From NCBI GenBank assembly GCA_902783095.1, contig CACZPX010000113.1, positions 1 through 7,208 of the forward strand: a DNA stretch of 7,208 nucleotides. Reading direction: 5' to 3'. Shown here piece after piece: positions 1-5,941 of this stretch (positions are counted from its first letter, which is position 1; each line of letters opens with the position of its first letter). The stretch comes from an uncultured Lachnospiraceae bacterium. GTDB lineage: Bacteria; Bacillota; Clostridia; Lachnospirales; Lachnospiraceae. The notes under the pieces were generated by a model, which saw nothing but the letters and a program-made list of their open reading frames with translations, made no database searches and was not told the origin of the DNA. A program made the position numbers and the translations under genes.

Positions 1-1521
1 AAAGAAATACTTGTACGAGCCGATCGTGACCAGACCGGTCTTCGCCTTGCCGGTCTCCTTGTCAAAGTAGTACTTGGCGCCGTCGATCACCCTCCAGCCG
101 GTACTCATGACGCCCGACGTGCTGAACCCGTAATAGCCGCCGTCTATCTTCCGAACGATCCCGGCATAGGCGTGCAGCGTCTTCGGATTAAAGTAGTATC
201 GCTTTCCGCCGATCTCCTGCCAGCCGCTCAGCACTTCCCCCTTTTTTCCAAACCCATAATAATAGGACACTATCTTTCGCACGACCCCTGCATATACATG
301 GCCAGTATATGGGTTGATATAATAACGATTTCCCGCTACCGTTCTCCAACCAGAAGTCAGCTGTTTTCCAGTGGCATCAAATCCATAGTAATGGTCACCG
401 ATCTTCCGAACCATGTCCACATAAGCATGATTGGTCGCAGGATTAAAATAATACTTATCTCCATCAATTGTTTTCCACCCAGATAGTAATTTCCCATCCT
501 TCCCAAAACCATAGTAATAGGACCCTATCTTTCGCACGACCCCTGCATATACATGGCCAGTATAAGGGTTGATATAGTAACGATTTCCCGCTATTGTCCG
601 CCACCCGGAAGTCAGCTGTTTTCCTGTAGTATCAAATCCATAGTAATGGTCACCGATCTTCCGAACCATGCCCACATAAGCATGATTGGTCATAGGATTA
701 AAGTAATACTTTCCTCCATCGAACGTTTTCCACCCGGACAATAATTTCCCATTCTTTTCAAATCCATAATAATAGGTCCCTATCTTTCGCACAACTCCTG
801 CATAAACATGACCGGTATAAGGGTTGATATAATAACGATTTCCCGCTATTGTCTTCCAACCGGAAGTCACCTGTTTGCCTGAAGTATCAAAGCCATAGTA
901 ATAATCTCCGATCTGACGCACAACTTCCACATAGACATGACTTGTGTTAGGATTTATATAATACCGATTCCCAGCTATTGTTTTCCATCCGGAAGTCACC
1001 ATCTTTCCTGCAGCATCAAATCCATAGTAATAGTCCCCGATCTGTCGCACAACATTGACATATCCATGTCCTGTAGATGGATTAAAATAATACTTTGATT
1101 CTCCTTCGGAATACCATCCGGTCTGCATTGCACCGTTTTCACCCAAACAGTAATAATAATCACCGATCTTTACAATCCCGGTTGTTTTTTTCCCGTCCTC
1201 CGGGTTAAAATAATACCGGTTGCTATCAATCGTTTGCCAGCCGGTCCGCATCCTGCCGCTGGAGGAAAACAGATAGAAATTCCCCTCTATCTCCTGCTCC
1301 CCCGTCAGCATCACGCCATTTGCGTCAAAATAATAAGTCGCCGTCTTCCCGTCCTTTTCCAGTTCCCGGAAGCCCGTAACCTTCTCTCCGTTTTCGTAGT
1401 AATACGTCTTGCCGTCCTTGGTGACCCAGCCGTTCGGTGCGGCCAGCGCGATGACAGTAAACAGCAGTCCGGTCAGGATGGTCATCGTCATCAACAATCG
1501 GATCTGTCTCATCTTTTCCAT
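1..1521 (-). CDS. Secreted cell-wall-binding (choline-binding-type) repeat protein, C-terminus beyond window
   Basis: An open frame of 507 codons runs from ATG at 1519-1521 to the left edge without a stop. Residues 1-27 form a signal peptide: basic start (MEKMRQIR), hydrophobic core, and an A-L-A site before A28-P29. The rest is aromatic wall-binding repeats of the CW_binding/choline-binding class, with GW motifs whose Trp lies at 32, 95, 136, 179, 222, 264, 307, 349, 392, 434 and 476. From residue 95 on the spacing is 41-43. Each unit has a GW..I.G..YY.NP half and a VVRKIG.YYYGF half. Such repeats anchor exported proteins to teichoic-acid choline or bind glucans, so the protein probably sits at the cell surface. 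No enzymatic domain is visible; one could follow beyond the window. The start is supported by GGAGGGG (1527-1533), seven bases from GGAGG to the ATG. The central repeat block is far more AT-rich than the rest. The ligand is not determinable from sequence alone. Confidence 0.93.
   Translation of the reverse strand, partial: MEKMRQIRLLMTMTILTGLLFTVIALAAPNGWVTKDGKTYYYENGEKVTGFRELEKDGKTATYYFDANGVMLTGEQEIEGNFYLFSSSGRMRTGWQTIDSNRYYFNPEDGKKTTGIVKIGDYYYCLGENGAMQTGWYSEGESKYYFNPSTGHGYVNVVRQIGDYYYGFDAAGKMVTSGWKTIAGNRYYINPNTSHVYVEVVRQIGDYYYGFDTSGKQVTSGWKTIAGNRYYINPYTGHVYAGVVRKIGTYYYGFEKNGKLLSGWKTFDGGKYYFNPMTNHAYVGMVRKIGDHYYGFDTTGKQLTSGWRTIAGNRYYINPYTGHVYAGVVRKIGSYYYGFGKDGKLLSGWKTIDGDKYYFNPATNHAYVDMVRKIGDHYYGFDATGKQLTSGWRTVAGNRYYINPYTGHVYAGVVRKIVSYYYGFGKKGEVLSGWQEIGGKRYYFNPKTLHAYAGIVRKIDGGYYGFSTSGVMSTGWRVIDGAKYYFDKETGKAKTGLVTIGSYKYFF
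271..1035 (-). repeat. Three tandem 255-bp coding repeats (85-aa double units)
   Basis: Matching landmarks recur exactly 255 bases apart on the plus strand: TATCTTTCGCAC begins at 271, 526 and 781, and CATGA begins at 426, 681 and 936. Compared over 60 bases, 286-345 and 541-600 agree at 54 positions, and 541-600 and 796-855 at 53. Each 255-bp unit encodes two alternating 42-43-residue modules, one with GNRYYINPYTGH and one with KYYFNP.TNHAY. The dimer is therefore the unit that was duplicated. More diverged half-units flank the block on both sides. Confidence 0.9.
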
Positions 1522-1540
1522 AGCAGCCCCTCCGGCAAAA

Positions 1541-1569
1541 ATTATATCACGCGGTTTTTTTTCATACAA
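1541..1569 (-). promoter_or_regulatory. Promoter of the wall-repeat gene, nearly abutting its ribosome binding site
   Basis: A perfect TATAAT (complement of 1541-1546) lies 17 bases from TTGTAT (complement of 1564-1569), with an A8 tract in the spacer. The expected transcription start, near 1534, falls next to the GGAGGGG ribosome binding site at 1527-1533. The 5' leader would be only about 13 bases. The -35 is weak (TTG matches, the rest does not). The promoter lies in the 74-base gap after the ATPase gene. Confidence 0.6.
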
Positions 1570-1595
1570 GGCGATATTCATGTGTCGCCCGTTTT

Positions 1596-2336
1596 TTAGG
1601 CGCTTCCGCCGGGCTCTTCCGCGCCAAGCAGCCGTTCCAGCATCAGCGCGCGGTGATTGATGAACATCTCCGTGATGCGGTAGCTGTCGGTCTCCTCGTA
1701 GGGGCAGGCGTGGACCGGCCCGTCAAAGGAGAGGATCTGCGCGTCCGGCAGCGCCAGCAGGACCGGCGAATGCGTCGCTATGACATACTGCGCGCCCTCT
1801 TTGGACAGCCGGTGGATCCGGGCCAGGAGCGTCAGCTGACGCTGCGGAGACAGCGCCGCCTCCGGTTCATCCAGCAGATACAGACCGTCCGGCCGGAAAT
1901 AGTGCATGACCGCGGCCAGAAAGCTCTCCCCGTGGGATTTTTCATGCAGATGCTGCGGCACGCCGTTCGGTCCCCGGCTGTACTCCTCTTCCATGGTCGC
2001 GACGTTGTAAAAACTCTCCGCGCGCAGAAAGTAGCCACGGCCGCCCCGCGTGACCCCGCGGGACAACCGAAGGGCTTCGCAGAGTTCCGAGTGGGAATCG
2101 TAGGTGGAGAACCGGTAGTTGCGCGTACCGCCCTCCGGATTGAAGCCCCAGGCGACGGCAACGGCCTCCAGCAGCGTCGATTTGCCGCTGCCGTTTTCTC
2201 CCACAAAGAAGGTGACCGGTCTCTCAAAGCTCAGTGACGTAAGCCCCTGCAGCGCCGCGATCCCGCGGACGTAGCTGTCCGGCGCGATCTTTGACCAGTC
2301 GATCTGAATGCTCTTTAACGGCTGTGTGATGTTCAT
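1596..2336 (-). CDS. Stand-alone AAA/ABC-type ATPase (COG3910-like)
   Basis: This 246-residue soluble P-loop ATPase has the compact ABC-like ATPase fold and no membrane segments. Motifs in order: Walker A GENGSGKST at 46-54; an FLRAESFYNVA stretch at 103-113; a signature-like SHGES at 134-138; Walker B LYLLDEPEAALSP at 152-164 with D156 and E157; and the switch ATHSP with H189. The order, spacing and length fit the uncharacterised predicted-ATPase family COG3910, which I recognise by the RAESF, SHGES and DEPEAALSP motifs. All catalytic residues are present, so it should bind and hydrolyse ATP; its partner and cellular role are unknown. No transmembrane or nuclease partner is adjacent, which argues against a conventional transporter or a two-gene defence pair. 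The start at 2334-2336 has GGGAG a few bases upstream. The stop lies 74 bases before the wall-repeat gene, with no convincing terminator between. Confidence 0.93.
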   Translation of the reverse strand: MNITQPLKSIQIDWSKIAPDSYVRGIAALQGLTSLSFERPVTFFVGENGSGKSTLLEAVAVAWGFNPEGGTRNYRFSTYDSHSELCEALRLSRGVTRGGRGYFLRAESFYNVATMEEEYSRGPNGVPQHLHEKSHGESFLAAVMHYFRPDGLYLLDEPEAALSPQRQLTLLARIHRLSKEGAQYVIATHSPVLLALPDAQILSFDGPVHACPYEETDSYRITEMFINHRALMLERLLGAEEPGGSA

Positions 2337-2385
2337 GCCCTCTCCCGCAGAGCCTGCCGGCTCCCTGCCGGCGCGCTTTGCAGAC

Positions 2386-2394
2386 AGTATAGCA
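2386..2394 (-). promoter_or_regulatory. Extended -10 promoter of the ATPase gene
   Basis: The minus strand reads TGCTATACT: a TATACT -10 box (2386-2391) preceded by the TGn extension. No good -35 lies at the usual distance (TGTTCC at 2409-2414), as is typical for extended -10 promoters. An 11-base palindrome, TCCTGACAGGA (2401-2411), sits where the -35 would be and could be an operator. The predicted leader is about 42 bases. Confidence 0.55.
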
Positions 2395-2462
2395 CGGACG
2401 TCCTGACAGGAACAGTATTCTTCCGCTTCTTCCGTTCCGTCTTTGTCCCGCGGCTCTTCCCG

Positions 2463-2494
2463 AAAAAGGAAGGGGTCGGCATCCGCCGGCCCCT
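2463..2494 (-). terminator. Rho-independent terminator after the Gate-domain gene
   Basis: Arms AGGGGTCGGC (2471-2480) and GCCGGCCCCT (2485-2494) form a 10-bp stem (one G-U type pair) with a four-base loop. Read on the minus strand the stem is followed by TCCTTTTT. It starts 43 bases after the stop codon of the Gate-domain gene. Confidence 0.8.
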
Positions 2495-2537
2495 GTCGTT
2501 TCGTTGTTTTTCGCAGCCGCCAACCGTCAAGCTGCCC

Positions 2538-3788
2538 TTATCCGAAGATCAGTACAAACAGTTCGTAGATCCAGTGTGCGAAAAAGCCGGCCATCAGACC
2601 GCCGATGGTATGGGACAGGATGGCCTTGCCGGTGAGTTCCTTGCAGTGCAGGCTGTCCATCATGGAGGTGTGCGTGGAGAGATAGCCGCTCCAGCACATG
2701 CACATAGCCGTAAACACGGCCACATCGCCGCCGGTGAGCATGTGAGACCGGGCCAGGTCGGAAGTCAGGCCCATGGCTGCACCGGCAGCGCCGAGCGCGG
2801 TGATCGGCACGCCGACCGCCTTGGTGCTCGAAAAGCCGAACAGCGGTTTTATGATAAAGTCCAGCTTGTCCGCGATCTTGGGGATCAGGCCGACGCCTTC
2901 GTAAGCCGCTCCCGTATAGGCGCCGGAATCGCTCGCGCCGTTCATCAGCAGCATCACCAGCGTGCAGATGGCCAGAACGCCGGGGATGATGCTGCTGCCC
3001 AGCTTTGCACCGTTGGCGCCGCCGTCCAGAACGGCGCCCAGCACACGGCCGCCAACGCCGCCCACACGCACCGGGCGCATACCGGCAGGCACGTCGCCCA
3101 CTTCCTTGTCCTCTGCGGTGGGGAAAGCCTCCATCGCGCTGGTCCCGCGGCCGTACACCCGGCGGGTGAAGGCCATCATGATGCGGGTGCTGAAAATGGC
3201 GCCGATGGTCGCGCCCAAAAGCCCCACCGTCACCGCCATGCCGTAGGATTCTCCGGTGATGGCGGTCAGGCTCAGCATGTAGGTGCAGACGATCAGGCCC
3301 ATGCCGTAGCTGGTGCCCAGGTTGGTGAGGGCAGGAAACTCGTACGCCCGGAAATAGGATTTGAAATTGGAATTGCCTGCCAGGGCCAGGATGGCCGGGT
3401 TATCGGATAAAAAGGTGCTCACCATGCCCAGCGAAGCCGCACCGGGCAGGCCGAACAGCGGGCGCATGAGCGGGCGCAGGATGCGGTCCATCAGCGCTAC
3501 AAAGCCGAACTCGGACAAAAGCTCCGAGATGGCGCCCATGATGACGCAGACCGCCATGATATAAAAGACGGTGTTGATCAGCAGATCGAACGCCGTGGAC
3601 ATCACGGTGTTGATCATATTGGCCATGCCCATATTGACGGCCAGGTAGACGATGAGCGCAAAGAAGATGACCGGGAAGACGAACGATTCCAGTGAGACCG
3701 CCTTCTTTACGGTATACTTGCGCTCCAGATTCTGTTTGGGTTTTTTGGTGAACAGGTTGGCATGTTTCAGCCTTGCATACAGGGTCAT
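2538..3788 (-). CDS. Gate-domain (nucleoside-recognition type) multi-pass membrane protein, putative transporter
   Basis: A 416-residue integral membrane protein. The N-terminal ~30 residues are basic and cytoplasmic-looking. Hydrophobic segments lie near 34-53, 67-87, 115-135, 158-176, 185-205, 268-284, 323-342, 355-372 and 391-414, with a hydrophilic loop at 207-262. Two related motifs mark an internal repeat: RPLFGLPGAASLG (109-121) followed by STFLSDNPAILALA (124-137), and KPLFGFSSTKAVG (314-326) followed by ITALGAAGAAMG (329-340). This duplicated architecture is typical of Gate/nucleoside-recognition proteins (Pfam Gate, as in SpmA/SpmB and YjiG/YjiH types). The substrate is unknown. It lies downstream of the tryptophanase-like gene on the same strand but has its own promoter and terminator. 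A role in moving tryptophan, indole or another product of that enzyme is inference from position; nucleoside transport or an uncharacterised role are alternatives. Confidence 0.88.
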   Translation of the reverse strand: MTLYARLKHANLFTKKPKQNLERKYTVKKAVSLESFVFPVIFFALIVYLAVNMGMANMINTVMSTAFDLLINTVFYIMAVCVIMGAISELLSEFGFVALMDRILRPLMRPLFGLPGAASLGMVSTFLSDNPAILALAGNSNFKSYFRAYEFPALTNLGTSYGMGLIVCTYMLSLTAITGESYGMAVTVGLLGATIGAIFSTRIMMAFTRRVYGRGTSAMEAFPTAEDKEVGDVPAGMRPVRVGGVGGRVLGAVLDGGANGAKLGSSIIPGVLAICTLVMLLMNGASDSGAYTGAAYEGVGLIPKIADKLDFIIKPLFGFSSTKAVGVPITALGAAGAAMGLTSDLARSHMLTGGDVAVFTAMCMCWSGYLSTHTSMMDSLHCKELTGKAILSHTIGGLMAGFFAHWIYELFVLIFG

Positions 3789-3801
3789 GGCGACGCTTCT
3801 G

Positions 3802-3807
3802 CTCCTT
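3802..3807 (-). promoter_or_regulatory. Widely spaced ribosome binding site of the Gate-domain gene
   Basis: AAGGAG on the minus strand lies 13 bases from the ATG at 3786-3788, longer than usual. No in-frame start codon lies closer, and the next internal Met is at residue 53 inside the first membrane segment, so the annotated start is still best. A small inverted repeat, GATAA-N4-TTATC (3808-3821), overlaps the upstream flank. Confidence 0.6.
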
Positions 3808-3840
3808 GATAATTTTTTATCTTTCTTCTGATCCGCAGGT

Positions 3841-3869
3841 ACTATACCCTCTTTACCCGCGTTTGTGAA
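3841..3869 (-). promoter_or_regulatory. Sigma-A-type promoter of the Gate-domain gene
   Basis: The minus strand has TTCACA (3864-3869), a 17-base spacer and TATAGT (3841-3846). Each box differs from consensus at one position and the spacing is ideal. The predicted start near 3834 gives a leader of about 46 bases. This makes the gene independently transcribed although it follows the lyase gene. Confidence 0.75.
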
Positions 3870-4015
3870 GCGAACGATTGGATGCGGTATGTTGAAATTA
3901 TTTCATTAGAAGACCGTAGTCTGCCATCATTTTATCCACACGCTCGCGCTGTCCTGCGCCCCGGCAAATGCGGCTCATTGCAAGCACATTCGCGCCGGCC
4001 GGGCTTGCTGCACAT

Positions 4016-4042
4016 AAAAAGCCCGGGCAGTTCTGCCCGGGC
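4016..4042 (-). terminator. Rho-independent terminator after the tryptophanase-like gene
   Basis: A perfect inverted repeat, GCCCGGGCAG (4021-4030) and CTGCCCGGGC (4033-4042), is followed on the minus strand by TTTTT (4016-4020). It begins 36 bases after the stop codon of the lyase gene and should isolate it from the Gate-domain gene. Confidence 0.9.
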
Positions 4043-4077
4043 CGGTTCATTGCCGAACTTCAGAAAAAGCGGTCGGT

Positions 4078-5721
4078 TCAGTCCTCGTTGGGATAGGGCT
4101 CCGCAAAGGCATGGAAGTGACGCATGGGCAGTTCCTTGCCCCAGGTGATGCGGATGTTGGGGATGCTCTCGCGGTCCTCATACAGGGCCTTCACCGCGGC
4201 GATCACGTAGTCCAGATGCTCGCGGGAGAGCTGGCTGCGGTTGATGGCAAAGCGCACCACGTTGCAGACCTCTTCCTGCTGCTCCGGCGTCTTTAAGTCA
4301 TATTCCATGGAGAAGTTGCCAAGCTCGGCCACGCGGATGCCGTAGCGGCGGATCAGCTCCAGCGAGAAGCCCTCGCCCGCAAAGCTCTCCGGCGCGCGCT
4401 TGCCGTCAAAAAACTCGTCCATATTGATATACACGGCATGACCGCCGGCGGGCAGCACCACGCCCTTGACGCCGGCCTTGTAGAAGCCTTCCGCCAGGTA
4501 GTTGCACTGGTCCACGCGCTCCTGCAGGTAGTTGACGTTGCAGCTCTCGTACAGGCCTGCCGCCAGCGCCATGATGTCGCGGCCGGACATGCCGCCGTAG
4601 GAATCGTTGCCGTAGCAGGAGATCTGCTTCACCTTTAAGCGCACGCCCACGTCGGTCTTGACGCTGCCGTCGGCGTTGAAATCGGAGAAGTGGCGCCAGA
4701 AGCGGCCGCGGTCGCGGAAGGCCAGCATGCCGCCCATGTTGGAGTGGCCGTCCTTCTTGGCGGACATCGTGAAGCCGTCGCAGTAGCTGAACATCTCGGT
4801 CGCGATCTCGGCGATGGACTTGTCGGCGTAGCCGTCTTCGTTCATCTTGATGAAGTAGGCGTTCTCCGCCCAGCGCGCGGCGTCAAAGATATAAGGGATG
4901 TCGTACTTGGCCGCGATCTTCGCGGTGTCGCGCAGGTTGGCCATGGACACGGCCTGGCCGCATACGGTGTTGTTGGTGATGGTGGTGAAGATCAGCGGAA
5001 CGTTTTCCACGCCCAGCGTTTCGATCATCCTGTCCAGCTTTTCCACGTCCATGTTGCCCTTGAAGGGGTTCTTCTCATAGCGGCCGCCTTCCGGCACTTC
5101 CCACAGCAGTTTCTTGTTGTAAAGGTTGCGCGGGATGGAACCCATCTGCTTGATGTTGCCCTCGGTGGTATCGAAATGGCCGTTGGACGGGATGGTGAAC
5201 TTCTTGCCGGGCTCGCGCTCGTTTAAGATGTTGCGCACGATCTCCATCAGCACGGATTCCGCCGCGCGGCCCTGCTGAATGATGAAGGCGTTGGGGCGTT
5301 CCATCTGCGCCGCGCCGCCGTTGAACAGGCCGCCCTGGTACTCGCACAGGTACAGCTCGTTCATCAGCTTGTCGATGTCCTGGCAGTCGGTGCGGATCAG
5401 GTCGATGGACTTCTTCCAGTTCTTCTCGCCGCCGCGCTCAAAGATGTCGCGGAAGGTATCCAGCAGCACGTAATAGCCCTTGTTGCGGCCGTAGGACTCG
5501 TCGCCCAGGAACATGGCGCTCCACTGCTGGTCCGTCATGGCGGTCGTGCCGGAGTCGGACAGCATGTCGATGGTCAGCATGCCGGCCGGGAAGGCAAATT
5601 CATTGTAATGGGTGGCAGCCAGCGCCTTTTCGCGCTGTTCCACGGTCACTTCGGGGATGTTCCTCTTGACGTAGGAAAAAGAACGGGGTGTTGCTACGTT
5701 GAGCTTGTACTCTTTTGACAT
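4078..5721 (-). CDS. tnaA: Tryptophanase-type beta-eliminating lyase (PLP enzyme), enlarged form
   Basis: A fold-type I PLP enzyme of the tryptophanase/tyrosine phenol-lyase family, cytoplasmic, expected to cleave an aromatic amino acid to the free ring compound, pyruvate and ammonia. Numbered from the upstream ATG at 5722-5724 (548 residues): LSDSGT 55-60; GDESY with Y78; QGR 151-153 (PLP phosphate); F184 stacking on PLP; DAARWAENAYFIK with D281 and R284; SAKKD with Schiff-base K324; YGG 376-378; R491 for the substrate carboxylate. Three pocket positions that separate the enzymes match tryptophanase: D185 (E. coli TnaA Asp137, TPL Thr124), L468 (Ile394, Arg381) and H536 (His463, Phe448). GRD at 381-383 is instead TPL-like. 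It is about 75-90 residues longer than E. coli TnaA or Citrobacter TPL, with an insert near 96-142 and another near 345-365. Family certain; tryptophanase preferred, substrate not proven. Confidence 0.93.
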   Translation of the reverse strand: MSKEYKLNVATPRSFSYVKRNIPEVTVEQREKALAATHYNEFAFPAGMLTIDMLSDSGTTAMTDQQWSAMFLGDESYGRNKGYYVLLDTFRDIFERGGEKNWKKSIDLIRTDCQDIDKLMNELYLCEYQGGLFNGGAAQMERPNAFIIQQGRAAESVLMEIVRNILNEREPGKKFTIPSNGHFDTTEGNIKQMGSIPRNLYNKKLLWEVPEGGRYEKNPFKGNMDVEKLDRMIETLGVENVPLIFTTITNNTVCGQAVSMANLRDTAKIAAKYDIPYIFDAARWAENAYFIKMNEDGYADKSIAEIATEMFSYCDGFTMSAKKDGHSNMGGMLAFRDRGRFWRHFSDFNADGSVKTDVGVRLKVKQISCYGNDSYGGMSGRDIMALAAGLYESCNVNYLQERVDQCNYLAEGFYKAGVKGVVLPAGGHAVYINMDEFFDGKRAPESFAGEGFSLELIRRYGIRVAELGNFSMEYDLKTPEQQEEVCNVVRFAINRSQLSREHLDYVIAAVKALYEDRESIPNIRITWGKELPMRHFHAFAEPYPNED

Positions 5722-5724
5722 CAT

Positions 5725-5841
5725 TGTCCTCCATAAGTTTCGCTTTCGCTTTATTCACTCAAGGCACCCCGGTCATCGAGACTCTTGCGGCGTACGACTG
5801 GCGGACAGTACCTGATGGTTCAAAAGAAGCTATTGAATTGT
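5725..5841 (-). other. Structured-looking 5' leader of the lyase gene, class unknown
   Basis: The stretch between the predicted transcription start and the start codon is about 117 nt. It has pairing potential: AGGTAC (minus strand, near 5812) with GTGCCT (near 5763) over six positions, plus competing short stems, for example CTCGA with TTGAG. I do not recognise a known riboswitch or T-box core. A tnaC-like attenuator is not seen: the only ATG mini-frame is MTGVP without Trp and without a ribosome binding site. Whether the leader regulates is open. Confidence 0.4.
5727..5732 (-). promoter_or_regulatory. Ribosome binding site deciding between two tandem ATG starts of the lyase gene
   Basis: The minus strand reads GGAGGACA then ATGATG. 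From GGAGG the first ATG (5722-5724) is only 3 bases away and the second (5719-5721) is 6. The second has normal spacing, so the protein probably begins MSKEYK. The choice changes only one residue. Confidence 0.7.
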
Positions 5842-5847
5842 ATCTTT

Positions 5848-5876
5848 AGTATAATCGGGCTACTATCGGTTGACAA
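5848..5876 (-). promoter_or_regulatory. Strong sigma-A-type promoter of the lyase gene
   Basis: The minus strand has TTGTCA (5871-5876), exactly 17 bases, then TATACT (5848-5853); each box is one mismatch from consensus. The 40 bases upstream are very AT-rich and could act as an UP element. Short arms ACTAT and ATAGT (10 bases apart) flank the -35 box as a possible regulator site. Predicted start near 5841. Confidence 0.82.
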
Positions 5877-5903
5877 ATAGTTATCGAATTATAGTAATTA
5901 TAA

Positions 5904-5941
5904 CTGTTCCGCTATAAAATGGCAAGCATCTGACGGAACGG
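5904..5941. repeat. Inverted repeat upstream of the lyase promoter
   Basis: CTGTTCCG (5904-5911) can pair with CGGAACGG (5934-5941): seven Watson-Crick pairs and one wobble around a 22-base loop. CTGTTCCG occurs again at 5958-5965, inside the neighbouring terminator hairpin, so CGGAAC has two possible partners. It lies between the peptidase terminator and the lyase promoter; function unknown. Confidence 0.6.

Noticed and set aside
172..744. Plus-strand frames in the first kilobase encoding similar peptides of 63-104 residues
   Set aside because: They are antisense readings of the 255-bp repeats of the minus-strand wall-binding gene; the apparent paralogy comes from the tandem repeat.
271..1035. 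CRISPR array as an explanation of the regular repeats
   Set aside because: The period is 255 bp with no unique spacers, and the whole repeat is translated in one open frame.
1570..1595. Terminator after the ATPase gene
   Set aside because: GGCGA and TCGCC could pair around a 10-base loop, but the stem is only five bp and no proper T-tract follows; the sequence overlaps the next gene's -35 region.
2224..2530. Short minus-strand frames in the gap upstream of the ATPase
   Set aside because: They overlap the ATPase promoter, the Gate-gene terminator and the ATPase start, and are Arg/Gly-rich with no conserved features.
2574..3410. Plus-strand frame of 278 codons opposite the Gate-domain gene
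   Set aside because: It is rich in Ala/Gly/His, lacks recognisable domains and mirrors the codons of the minus-strand membrane protein, a typical GC-rich antisense shadow.
4690..5226. Plus-strand frame of 178 codons opposite the lyase gene
   Set aside because: It lies fully antisense to a well-conserved enzyme, has no ribosome binding site evidence or domain likeness, and is a shadow frame.
5763..5777. tnaC-like leader peptide upstream of the lyase
   Set aside because: The only ATG mini-frame gives five residues without Trp, and no ribosome binding site precedes it.
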